Position numbers and translations under genes: made by a program
In this document: piece by piece, positions 56,201 to 63,488 of the stretch
How the letters are laid out: each line of letters opens with the position of its first letter
Numbering within the stretch: position 1 is the stretch's first letter
NCBI RefSeq assembly: GCF_028745505.1
Contig: NZ_JAQZZL010000001.1
Coordinates: 1,795,818-1,859,817, forward strand
Origin: Lentisphaera marina
GTDB taxonomy: Bacteria > Verrucomicrobiota > Lentisphaeria > Lentisphaerales > Lentisphaeraceae
Length of the DNA stretch: 64,000 bases
Direction: 5' to 3'
Notes under the pieces: model-generated
Database searches by the model: none
Seen by the model: the letters and a program-made list of their open reading frames with translations, nothing else
Told to the model about the DNA's origin: nothing

Positions 56201-56745
56201 AGTGCTTCATGGGCAATCTGTTGGTAGTATTCAATATGAAGTGGTGAGATCGTCATGCTTTCACCAGCATTAGTGAACCCCATATGAGATTTAGCTTCAG
56301 GTGGAAGCGTTTTCGCAAAATCGATATCGAGCCCAAGTAATTTTTGAAGTGAATTACTGTATTGATCGCGAGTTAAACGACGAACAACAGTTTTTGCTTC
56401 GCCGCGCTTCTTCTCTTTAGCGAGCTTAAGGTTGACAGTCATCCAATCAACGATTTTTCTACGCTCATCATCGCTAGGCTGCTTGACGTCATCGGGTGGC
56501 ATATCGGCTGTATTGATAACGTCGAGAGCAGCGTGCCATTTTTCAGCATCTTTACCATTGATGATATCTGGGTCAAGCATGTCTAAACGAACTTCGCCTT
56601 TCTGTTTGCGCTCGCCATGACAGCGGATACAAAATTTTTCTAGGAGGGGTTTGATTTCTTTGTCGTAGTTGTGAGGGGATTCAGCTGCAGATAGACTAGG
56701 TAGTGTCATCATTGCGGCAAAAAGGCTGTAGATTTTTTTCTTCAT
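53269..56745 (-). CDS. Large DUF1587-DUF1592-DUF1588-DUF1585 cytochrome-like protein with discoidin-like insert
   Basis: Protein of about 1158 residues. After a signal peptide come a heme motif CIRCHG (about 39-44), DUF1587 (VVRRLTRDQYSNSLQKLLGL), and a long middle with a galactose-binding/F5-F8 type C-like part (INLSELEIYGP, NPWIKVEFKSPQIIESIKIY). DUF1592 (ANRLSYFLWNQPP), DUF1588 (RGGLITQASFLTGHSDG, then PPPPPP), the motif CVDCHL at about Cys1046, and DUF1585 follow. ATG 56745 (MKKKIY) has GGAAG in front; ATG 56757 would add four residues. About 300 residues longer than the copy at 2781-5333. Confidence 0.9.
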   Translation of the reverse strand: MKKKIYSLFAAMMTLPSLSAAESPHNYDKEIKPLLEKFCIRCHGERKQKGEVRLDMLDPDIINGKDAEKWHAALDVINTADMPPDDVKQPSDDERRKIVDWMTVNLKLAKEKKRGEAKTVVRRLTRDQYSNSLQKLLGLDIDFAKTLPPEAKSHMGFTNAGESMTISPLHIEYYQQIAHEALDKAIGPKEKPAVSKYRLDFAQNSSKKVYAKAAGFQSINLDGKNYKISILDENNKELADNEIAPNGLKVEELKQNIMVGFRGSDDRSRWGMVKDGMVLHGSKPHKETAPKSWQGANPNLKMLIRKHFPSEGDFVFRITASNSLPLPVSEFYLNNIKRVNNEVLPVKKSKTLDGTQTFKAKDFKMINNFKLEGDKLVADDKGSVSTANVKFKIPKDGYYHIGVTRSAVSYKDKKSKFAFTLNNYHIKQQFEHKKEPVTKGPILVKGSANKKVNSFLIKIPGKHKAINLSELEIYGPKKQKIKDFKITMSSQYNSSMGPKAFMDGDINNFGHTKFEDNPWIKVEFKSPQIIESIKIYNRVGYEDRINGAELSYSQGEKVIAKQSLNSNNQQNEKATTIKTTVAFGKLKAGDYSLNLKSNEFIDFYELSIIPASDKTGDIRIKENAYNKYLASKEKYKTVPASLRAFLGTRADDGMDHKLFDESKSFNTPIGKSETKVFKGRLENLPVPVINPNTKNPLANIMIVGIYNDHLVKDANLSGPPIKIERIEFEAPYIPAWPMASYKSIFFDSKNKNNKELYTKEVLTSFINKAFRKKVDAQTVNIYYNFWKSVKGDFPRYEDGVKEALVAVLCSPEFLFLAEPGQEKQQGTPRVNEFQLANRLSYFLWNQPPDKRLLDLAYSFRLSTNLDKEIDRMIQDPKSDKFIDTFSREWLRMDRLEDMTIDVKKYADYTRFVKDDMAKETRAFISHILKNNMSLQNFVDSDFAMLNQNLAEFYGIQGVQGTNFRPVPLKPEYNRGGLITQASFLTGHSDGVQAHPIKRGVWLMEKLLDDEPPPPPPNVPALDSEEPSFKGLTIKQQLELHREKSSCVDCHLKIDPWGVVFENYDAVGKFQTKADAKTELIDGTKLNGINELKKYIKENKQENVTRSVTKHLLAYSLGRDLSYMDNEDIDQIVNKTMEQNYGFKDLVKNIISHDIFTRR

Positions 56746-56830
56746 CAAAACTTCCATGCTTCTTTAATAATTAAATATATGAAGGTTTATGAAGCTAAAG
56801 AGCTGGGGTTAACAGCTAGTTTAAAAAAAA

Positions 56831-58900
56831 TTAAAAATGATTAATAGAGAGATTTAGACTAGAAGGGACTGTTAACTTTTGGGCCTCATTAAACTGTGTT
56901 TCTGAGAGTATGAGGTTTTTAAGTTGGTTCATGTTTAAAATATCTTGCGTGATTTTGATGGGAGAAAGGCTTAAGTCAAGATTGGGGACACTGATGGATG
57001 TGAAGTGTTGAGGTAGATTAGTCATATCCATGATTTTTAAATAATTAATAGGAAGAAAATTAAAATAAGTTTGAGTGACGCGCATGTTCGTAATGCGGTT
57101 GCCAAATGTATAGCCGATTTCTTTCAACTTTTCACCACTTATTTCAAGGGCCTTGACTTCGGGGTGGTATTTAAAGTTTGTACTATCCCATTTCGGGTTG
57201 GAGGCCTGGATGAGGTTCTGGATGAAGCTTAATTTATCATTAAGGCTAGGTTTGGTGATAAGGTAGCAATTCAATACTTTAAATTTAACATACTGGTCTT
57301 TGAGTGAAACGAGGTCTTTGGTGAATTCGTTGATTAGATTTTCAGGAACACTTTCTCCTTCAGGGATGAGCTTAGAATACTTTTCGCTGAGTTTTTGTAT
57401 TTCAGTGTTTTTTAAATCAGTCGCTTGAGCAACATCAAAGTCTCGCTTTGATTGATGAAAGTTTTGCATCATGAAATGAGCTCGGGCACGTTTAGAATAT
57501 AGATTTTTATTATTGGGGTCAGCCTCGATGAGTCGATCTAAATAAAGAAAAGTCCTAGACATATGCTCAGTCGGGTCCTTATCCAATGATGAATAGAATA
57601 GGTAACTCAAGACATCACTTTCTAGACGGTTTGAATGATCTTGGATGACGTGGTTTCGCCATTCTCTTTCTTTCTCTAAAAGGGCTAAAGCTTTATCAGT
57701 ACGTTCTTTTTCTGTTTGGATCTCCAGCTGTTTTTTCTCTGCCAAGTCTCTAGCGACTTCAGCTTCTTTACGACGCTGTTCAATATTGAGGAAATAGACT
57801 GTCGTTAAAATCGCAATAATAATGATGAACGCGAGGACTATGTGGCACTGAGCTTTATTGCGTTTGTATAAGAGCTTAGATTGCCTCCAAAAATTGGGCT
57901 TGTCTGATGAGGGGGAAAAACCTAAAAGGTATTTTTGAATGTCTTCTCGGATAAGGTCAACTTTTTGATAGCGCTTGTATGTTTTTCCTTGCATAGCTTT
58001 GGTGATGATTGACTTTAAACCATCAGAAACCGTTTTGTCATCGGGGAAAGAGAATTCGCCTCTTAGATTATTTTTTATGACTTCATCATCATCATCAGTA
58101 TCAAAGGGGGAGTTCAAATAGAGTAAGCTATATAGCAGGCAGCCGAGAGAGTAGATATCAGATGCTTCATTGATTTCATCCTCTTTATGGATTTGTTCAG
58201 GAGCCATAAATCCTGGAGTTCCTTTTATCTCGCCTCGACTTGTGACATTGTTGAGGAAGTCAGGATTAAAGAGCAAGCCATCAAAACTATCATAATCTTT
58301 AGTTCCCACAATTTTCCCTAGTCCCCAATCGCAAACTAAGACTTCACCGAAACTACCAATCTGTATATTATCGGGTTTTAAATCAAGGTGAATGACTTTG
58401 TGTGAATGTGAGTAGGCAATGGCGTCACAAATTTTTAAGAAAATATTGAGTAGGGTATCTTGGGTGAATTTCTTTTGGTATTCTGTATTGCCCTTTTTAA
58501 GCTCTTGGATGATTTTTTTGAGTGAATCACCTTCTTTTAATTCCATGGTGAAAAATGGAGCACCCATCGGTCCAATTCCAACGTCGTAAACGGGGATGAT
58601 ATTGGGGTGGGTGAGTAGGGCAGTGAGGTGTGCTTCTCTAATAAAGGGATCGTAGAGTTCCTGTGAAGCTCGTTTAATAAGGCGAGCCATGGCAACTTGG
58701 CGTTTGGTAAGATGGTCGTAAACCTGAGAAATGCGTTTCATCCCTCCTTCTGCGACAAAACTTTCATCTGTGTAGCGTTGGTTATTCTCTAAGAGCTCTT
58801 GGTATAGGGGGGGGAGCTCACCGTCGATAACTTCGTCTTCGTTATCTTCAAATAGATCGATCAGTTTACGTGCACGATCAGCAATATGTTCGGAACTCAT
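56831..58900 (-). CDS. Atypical Ser/Thr kinase lacking the beta-3 lysine, with lysine in the glycine loop; membrane-anchored, sigma-coupled
   Basis: Protein of 689 residues. The glycine loop reads AEGGMKRISQVYD with Lys55; the beta-3 strand reads VAMARL, so Ala72 stands where VAxK kinases have Lys. The Lys55-Ala72 spacing of 17 equals that between WNK1 Lys233 and Cys250. Other catalytic parts are intact: Glu89 in helix C, HLDLKPDN (171-178), DWG (191-193), GTPGFMAPEQ. A membrane helix (about 350-370) is followed by a coiled-coil stretch (EVARDLAEKKQLEIQTEKER), a TPR-like part (LYSKRARAHFMMQNFHQSKR), and a leucine-rich-repeat-like tail. ATG overlaps the sigma stop as ATGA. Probably active and linked to that sigma factor. 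Confidence 0.9.
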   Translation of the reverse strand: MSSEHIADRARKLIDLFEDNEDEVIDGELPPLYQELLENNQRYTDESFVAEGGMKRISQVYDHLTKRQVAMARLIKRASQELYDPFIREAHLTALLTHPNIIPVYDVGIGPMGAPFFTMELKEGDSLKKIIQELKKGNTEYQKKFTQDTLLNIFLKICDAIAYSHSHKVIHLDLKPDNIQIGSFGEVLVCDWGLGKIVGTKDYDSFDGLLFNPDFLNNVTSRGEIKGTPGFMAPEQIHKEDEINEASDIYSLGCLLYSLLYLNSPFDTDDDDEVIKNNLRGEFSFPDDKTVSDGLKSIITKAMQGKTYKRYQKVDLIREDIQKYLLGFSPSSDKPNFWRQSKLLYKRNKAQCHIVLAFIIIIAILTTVYFLNIEQRRKEAEVARDLAEKKQLEIQTEKERTDKALALLEKEREWRNHVIQDHSNRLESDVLSYLFYSSLDKDPTEHMSRTFLYLDRLIEADPNNKNLYSKRARAHFMMQNFHQSKRDFDVAQATDLKNTEIQKLSEKYSKLIPEGESVPENLINEFTKDLVSLKDQYVKFKVLNCYLITKPSLNDKLSFIQNLIQASNPKWDSTNFKYHPEVKALEISGEKLKEIGYTFGNRITNMRVTQTYFNFLPINYLKIMDMTNLPQHFTSISVPNLDLSLSPIKITQDILNMNQLKNLILSETQFNEAQKLTVPSSLNLSINHF

Positions 58901-59484
58901 TTGCGTTCCATGTTTCGAGTTAGGTTGCGCATTTCGCTAATAAAGCAGGACTTGACTCGAGCCTTTAAGACTTTTACTGAAGCCAAGGCAATATCAAGTT
59001 TTTCAGCAATTTGGGAATTGGTGAAGCCGTCTAGACTCATCAAGAAGGCGTCGACAGCTTTGCCAGAAAAAACTTCTTTAACATGTTTTATGGCTTCCTC
59101 GGTGAGGTAGTTTTCCCATTCGTGTTGGATCATTAAATCGATATCATTTGTTTCTGTAACTCGATTTTCTTCACCTTCGAAAAAAGCATTTTCTTGTCGG
59201 CGATTTTCTTTGCGATAATGCTCATTTACTGAGTTGCGAATTACGGTGCTTAGCCAAGGGCGGAAACTGCCTCGTGAGCTATCGTAAGTGTTGATTTTTT
59301 TCCATAATTTAATGAGGATTTGTTGGGCTACGTCATCCGAAGTTGTGCCCTTTATGCCCATTTTTAGTATGATGTGGTAGATGAATCTGCCGTAGTAATC
59401 AACAAATTCTTTCCAGGCACTTTCGTCATCAGGATCGACTGCTCTGAGAAGGAGTGTTTTTCTTGTAATCCACTGATCAGTCAT
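58897..59484 (-). CDS. ECF-like sigma factor coupled to the Ser/Thr kinase
   Basis: Sigma factor of 195 residues with region 2 (SDDVAQQILIKLWKKI, FRPWLSTVIRNSVNEHYRK) and region 4 (FTNSQIAEKLDIALASVKVL). It shares EWENYLTEEA and SGKAVDAF with the sigma factor at 5345-5938. It overlaps the kinase gene by four bases, so the two are co-translated; kinase-coupled ECF factors are known in this superphylum. It lies upstream of the second DUF1552/DUF1592 operon. Confidence 0.9.
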   Translation of the reverse strand: MTDQWITRKTLLLRAVDPDDESAWKEFVDYYGRFIYHIILKMGIKGTTSDDVAQQILIKLWKKINTYDSSRGSFRPWLSTVIRNSVNEHYRKENRRQENAFFEGEENRVTETNDIDLMIQHEWENYLTEEAIKHVKEVFSGKAVDAFLMSLDGFTNSQIAEKLDIALASVKVLKARVKSCFISEMRNLTRNMERK

Positions 59485-59604
59485 TTTTCATCCTAAAATT
59501 TATTGAGATAAAGTTCCTATAATACAAAGCTCAAGGAAAACTTTTTTCAAATGATTAAAAAGGCGATTTTAGGGAAAAGGTGTAAACTTAAGGATAATGA
59601 TGTT

Positions 59605-60279
59605 TTAATCCATGTACTGCAGGACGCCTAGACGTTTGTCAAAATCTATCTTCTCCTGTTCGTTCATGGATTGGCGTAATTCCTTCAGTGAATAGGCTCC
59701 GTAGATATAGCCATCTATGTTTACCATCCAGTCTAGAACCTCGGAGTCACGAAGCGAAATGGTTTCTCCAATTTGATGATCATGAAAATCTGTGGGAAGG
59801 TCAATAACTTGTGCTCTAAATCCAGTATCTGAAACGCTTACGAGAGAAAGCCATGTATGTGTTTTTGATTCATGGTCACTCAAAGTGTATTTGAGGATAC
59901 CCTTGGCTCGTGGTTCAGATTTTATGAGTTCCCTTAGTTCGTAGAGGTTTTTCTGAGCGGTGTGGATAGTGGCCTGCATGTGAAGGTCTTCGTAACTCAA
60001 GTTAAATGAATTGTTAAAATAGGGGTCTATATCTGGTTTTCTCCCAAGGGATTGACGCAAAATCTGCCAGTCATGCCAGCAGTTTTCGGGATCAATATCA
60101 TGCTCGTTTTGATCTCCGGGAATAGCTTGGTGAAGTCCTTTTTTGATGATAACAACAACAGCACTGTTTTTGATTGATAGCACTTCATCTAAACTTAGTG
60201 GAGCGCCTTTTTTGTTTTCAGCATTGATGAGCACTTGCGAGAGGGGGGGCATGAAAATGGATTTAAATTTGTCAGTCAT
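59605..60279 (-). CDS. Protein with C-terminal DUF2314-like domain
   Basis: Protein of 224 residues without signal peptide. The last 90 or so residues (THTWLSLVSVSDTGFRAQVI, GETISLRDSEVLDWM) resemble the DUF2314 family, of unknown role. The N-terminal part contains ENCWHDWQILRQSLG and is conserved-looking. AGGAG precedes the ATG. It lies 121 bases before the sigma gene and may share its promoter region. Confidence 0.7.
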   Translation of the reverse strand: MTDKFKSIFMPPLSQVLINAENKKGAPLSLDEVLSIKNSAVVVIIKKGLHQAIPGDQNEHDIDPENCWHDWQILRQSLGRKPDIDPYFNNSFNLSYEDLHMQATIHTAQKNLYELRELIKSEPRAKGILKYTLSDHESKTHTWLSLVSVSDTGFRAQVIDLPTDFHDHQIGETISLRDSEVLDWMVNIDGYIYGAYSLKELRQSMNEQEKIDFDKRLGVLQYMD

Positions 60280-60602
60280 GATAAAACTCTCCTAAATGGT
60301 TTACGGTAGTCTCTGTTTTTTAATTTATATTTTAAGCACTTGTAAAACAATGTTTTGTGAGATTTTTGTGGCTTTGAGAGAAGGAATTAATTACTTTTTT
60401 ATATTGCTGAGGCTAGGTAGTTTATCATTGAGTTTTTGAGTGTAAATGAAGTGCTCCATAGAAGCTTGAACGCACAAGTACTAAAAAGGGGAGGTTTTTT
60501 AGCACGATTCACGAGTGCTTGAATGGAAAAAAAGCACGAGTGGGTATAACCTACAAACTTTCATAAAATATTTTAAATCACAGAATACCAGGAGTTTTTC
60601 TT
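60280..60602. other. Intergenic region before map
   Basis: This 323-bp gap separates a leftward DUF2314-type gene from rightward map. It should hold both promoters. AGGAG at about 60590 is the map ribosome site. No gene or strong hairpin was seen. Confidence 0.5.
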
Positions 60603-61373
60603 TTGAGTAGAAAACCCAAAAAAATGACATTAGACGAAATCAAGAAGATGGAAGCTGTTTGTCGTTTAGCTGCAGAGGCCTTGCAGTTGGCAGGGAAAAT
60701 GGTTAAGCCCGGTGTGACGAGTCAAGAAATTAATGACGCGGTTCACGAGTTTACTTTATCCAAAGGATGCCTTAGTGCTCCCCTCAATTATCACGGCTTT
60801 CCGAAGTCGATCTGTACGAGTATTAACGATGTCGTTTGCCATGGTGTACCTCAAGAAGGAGAAACTCTTGTCGATGGAGACATTATCAACGTCGACGTCA
60901 CCCTCATCAAAGAAGGTTTCTTTGGCGATACATCGAGAACATTCTTTGTGGGAGATGTCAGTGACGAAGCGAAGCGTATCACTCAGGCAGCTCAGGAGTC
61001 TATGTACGCAGGCATTGATCAAGTTAAAGCGAAAGCTCGCACACATGACATTGGTTTTGCATCCGAGAAAGTCGCAAAATCATACGGCTACTTCCCAGTA
61101 AGAGATATCGGCGGACATGGAATTGGTAAAGCTTTTCACCTCGACCCCTTTGTCCCGGCAATTGGACCAAAAGGTACAGGCCCTCGCATCATGGAAAATA
61201 CTTGTTTGACTGTAGAACCCATGATCAATGCGACCAGCCACCGTTATGAAACTTTCCAAATCCCCAATTCTAATATCACTTATTTTAGAACTTTAGATGG
61301 AAGCCTCTCAGCTCAATTTGAACACACAATTTTAGTCACCTCAGATGGACGCCACGTCCTCACCGAGTGGTAA
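60603..61373 (+). CDS. map: Type I methionine aminopeptidase
   Basis: Removes the N-terminal Met from new proteins. Length 256 residues. Metal ligands lie in NVDVTLIKEGFFGDTSRTF (two Asp), GHGIGKAFHLDP (His), TVEPMI (Glu) and QFEHTILV (Glu). The substrate His is in LNYHGFPKSICTSINDVVCHG. The start is TTG 60603, eight bases after AGGAG; ATG 60624 is too far from it. Part of a run of housekeeping genes. Confidence 0.96.
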   Translation: MSRKPKKMTLDEIKKMEAVCRLAAEALQLAGKMVKPGVTSQEINDAVHEFTLSKGCLSAPLNYHGFPKSICTSINDVVCHGVPQEGETLVDGDIINVDVTLIKEGFFGDTSRTFFVGDVSDEAKRITQAAQESMYAGIDQVKAKARTHDIGFASEKVAKSYGYFPVRDIGGHGIGKAFHLDPFVPAIGPKGTGPRIMENTCLTVEPMINATSHRYETFQIPNSNITYFRTLDGSLSAQFEHTILVTSDGRHVLTEW

Positions 61374-61393
61374 GTAAATTTTAAGGAGATTCA

Positions 61394-62803
61394 ATGTTTA
61401 ACAATCTTAGCGATGCCCTCTCAAATACATTTAAGACAATTACGGGCAAATCTGTTTTAACAGAAAATAATATTAAAGAAGCAATGGAACAGGTGCGTTT
61501 AGCACTTCTTTCTGCTGACGTACACTACGACACAGTTAATGATTTTGTTGGTGAAGTAAGTCGTCAATGCTTAGGTGAAAAAGTACTTAAAAGTGTTAAG
61601 CCTAGCGAACAAGTAGTTAAAGTTGTTCACGAAGAACTAACTCGTCTCATGGGTACGGAAGAAGCCGAGGTTAATACTTCAGGTGATCCGGCGATTATCA
61701 TGATGGTAGGTTTGCATGGTGCTGGTAAAACGACAACATGTGCGAAGCTCGCAAACTATTACACGGGTCAAAAGAAAAAAGTTCTCTTAGCAGCTTGTGA
61801 CGTCTACCGTCCAGCGGCAATCGATCAGTTAGAAGCTCTAGGCCAAAGCATCAAAGTTCCCGTTTTCTCCGATCGCAGTACACCTGATGTAGTTCAAATC
61901 GCTCAAAACGCTTTAAATACCGCTAAGTCAGAAGGTAAAGATTTAGTCATTCTGGATATGGCTGGTCGCCTACAAATTGACGAAGACATGGTGCAAGAAT
62001 TAATCCGCGTTAAAGAGCGTTTTAATCCTGGCGAAATTCTTTTAACTGCGGACTCAGCCCTAGGTCAAGAAGCGGTTTCAGTAGCCACTCACTTTGATAA
62101 GGCTTTAAACATTACTGGTATCGTCCTGACAAAACTCGACGGTGATGCTCGTGGTGGTGCTGCACTTTCCATGAGAAAAGTGACTGGCAAGCCAATTAAA
62201 TTTATCACTTCCGGTGAAAAAGTATCTGACCTCGAAAAATTCCGTCCGGAAGGTATGGCTTCTCGTATTCTCGGTATGGGTGACATTGTTCAGCTCGTTC
62301 GTGAAGCGGAAATGCATATCGAAGAAGAAGAGTCAGCTCGCATTGAAGAGAAAATGCGGAAGAACACTTTTGACCTTGACGACTTTGTCGGTCAGTTAAG
62401 TATGCTCAAGAAAATGGGTGGTTTTGGTCGTATCTTAGACTTTATCCCTGGTGGTAAAGCAATGAAAGATATGGTCAACTTCGACGAAAAACAGGTTGGA
62501 AAAATTGAAGCTTTAATATCTTCGATGACTCCTTTAGAGAAACAACAGCCTGAACTTATCAATATGTCTCGCCGCAATCGTATCGCCAAGGGGGCTGGTG
62601 CGGATGCCGCAGATGTATCTCAGCTCTTGAAGCGCTTCCAAATGGCGCGTGAAATGATGGGTAAAGTAACTCGTGGCGAACAAGCTTTTGTACCAGGTGT
62701 ACCTGGAATGAGTGCTACTCGTGCCAAGGGCCCGAGCAAGGAAGATCGTAAGAAAAAGAAGAAACAGCAAAAAGCTGCTCGCAAGAAAAACAAACGCAAA
62801 TAA
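61394..62803 (+). CDS. ffh: Signal recognition particle protein (SRP54 homologue)
   Basis: GTPase that targets membrane proteins with SRP RNA. Length 469 residues. The N domain is followed by the G domain with GLHGAGKTTTCAKLA, LAACDVYRPAAIDQL, DMAGRLQID, and LTKLDGDARGGAALS. The Met-rich M domain starts at about 320 (QLSMLKKMGGFGRILDFIPGG begins it) and has the usual LINMSRRNRIAKGAG. The Gly in the P-loop (GLHGAGKT) replaces the more usual GLQGSGKT. The C-terminus is a long Lys-rich tail. AAGGAG precedes the ATG. Confidence 0.97.
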   Translation: MFNNLSDALSNTFKTITGKSVLTENNIKEAMEQVRLALLSADVHYDTVNDFVGEVSRQCLGEKVLKSVKPSEQVVKVVHEELTRLMGTEEAEVNTSGDPAIIMMVGLHGAGKTTTCAKLANYYTGQKKKVLLAACDVYRPAAIDQLEALGQSIKVPVFSDRSTPDVVQIAQNALNTAKSEGKDLVILDMAGRLQIDEDMVQELIRVKERFNPGEILLTADSALGQEAVSVATHFDKALNITGIVLTKLDGDARGGAALSMRKVTGKPIKFITSGEKVSDLEKFRPEGMASRILGMGDIVQLVREAEMHIEEEESARIEEKMRKNTFDLDDFVGQLSMLKKMGGFGRILDFIPGGKAMKDMVNFDEKQVGKIEALISSMTPLEKQQPELINMSRRNRIAKGAGADAADVSQLLKRFQMAREMMGKVTRGEQAFVPGVPGMSATRAKGPSKEDRKKKKKQQKAARKKNKRK

Positions 62804-62804
62804 A

Positions 62805-63488
62805 ATGAACAAAATCTCCGAGTGGTACCCATTTCTAGGGCATCTAACTTTCCCCACGGTTTTTTTGGCCCTGAATAAGGAGGAGTGTACGGCACTTCAA
62901 GCTGGTCAATCCTTGGCAAGCCTTGAAGAACGTATCACTCGTGCAATTGCATCTTTGCCAGGTTCATGTGTCCTTGGTGTGGATAGCTGTATGCCAACTG
63001 ACTCTACTTCCTTCAAAAAAAGCAAAGCTCTTAAGAGTGGCAAATTAGCTTTTAAAATGCTGGCGGAGAGTGAGAAGGTAAAAGCAGCCATTGCTGCTGG
63101 GGACAAAACTCTTACAGTTAGACCTTATCGACGTATGGACAAAACCAGAGAGTTTCGACTCTTTGTCAAAGACGGTGACTTAAAGGCGATGACTCAGCGT
63201 AATTTGGAACGTCACTTTAAACGTTTGGAAGCGAGACAAGATTTGTATTGGCAAAAGGGCTTAGATTTTGTTGATGAGATCAAGAAATACATCAATGAAC
63301 AGGATTACGTTGTCGATATTTACTTCACTTCAACTGCTGATGTGATGATTGTCGATTTCAATACTTGGGGCGAACCCACTTTACCTTTACTAATGAAGAC
63401 TTGGGACCGTGATTGGAGCCAAGTAGATGGATTAAAACTTATGGCCGAGCCCATTCAGCTCGGAGGTGATATTAAGGTTTCTTTCTAA
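62805..63488 (+). CDS. CDC123/D123-like ATP-grasp protein
   Basis: Protein of 227 residues starting at ATG 62805, just after the ffh stop; the longer frame from 62712 overlaps ffh and is not credible. The core pattern LTVRPYRRMDKTREFRLFVK, LKAMTQRNL, VDIYFTSTADVMIVDFNTWG and EPTLPLLMKTWD matches the D123/CDC123 family, a divergent ATP-grasp group. In eukaryotes it helps assemble translation factor eIF2; the bacterial role is not known. It overlaps the acyl-CoA synthetase start as TAATG. Confidence 0.72.
   Translation: MNKISEWYPFLGHLTFPTVFLALNKEECTALQAGQSLASLEERITRAIASLPGSCVLGVDSCMPTDSTSFKKSKALKSGKLAFKMLAESEKVKAAIAAGDKTLTVRPYRRMDKTREFRLFVKDGDLKAMTQRNLERHFKRLEARQDLYWQKGLDFVDEIKKYINEQDYVVDIYFTSTADVMIVDFNTWGEPTLPLLMKTWDRDWSQVDGLKLMAEPIQLGGDIKVSF

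Noticed and set aside
62712-62804. Upstream extension of the CDC123-like gene
   Set aside because: The added residues overlap the Lys-rich tail of ffh in another frame; ATG 62805 right after the ffh stop is far more likely.
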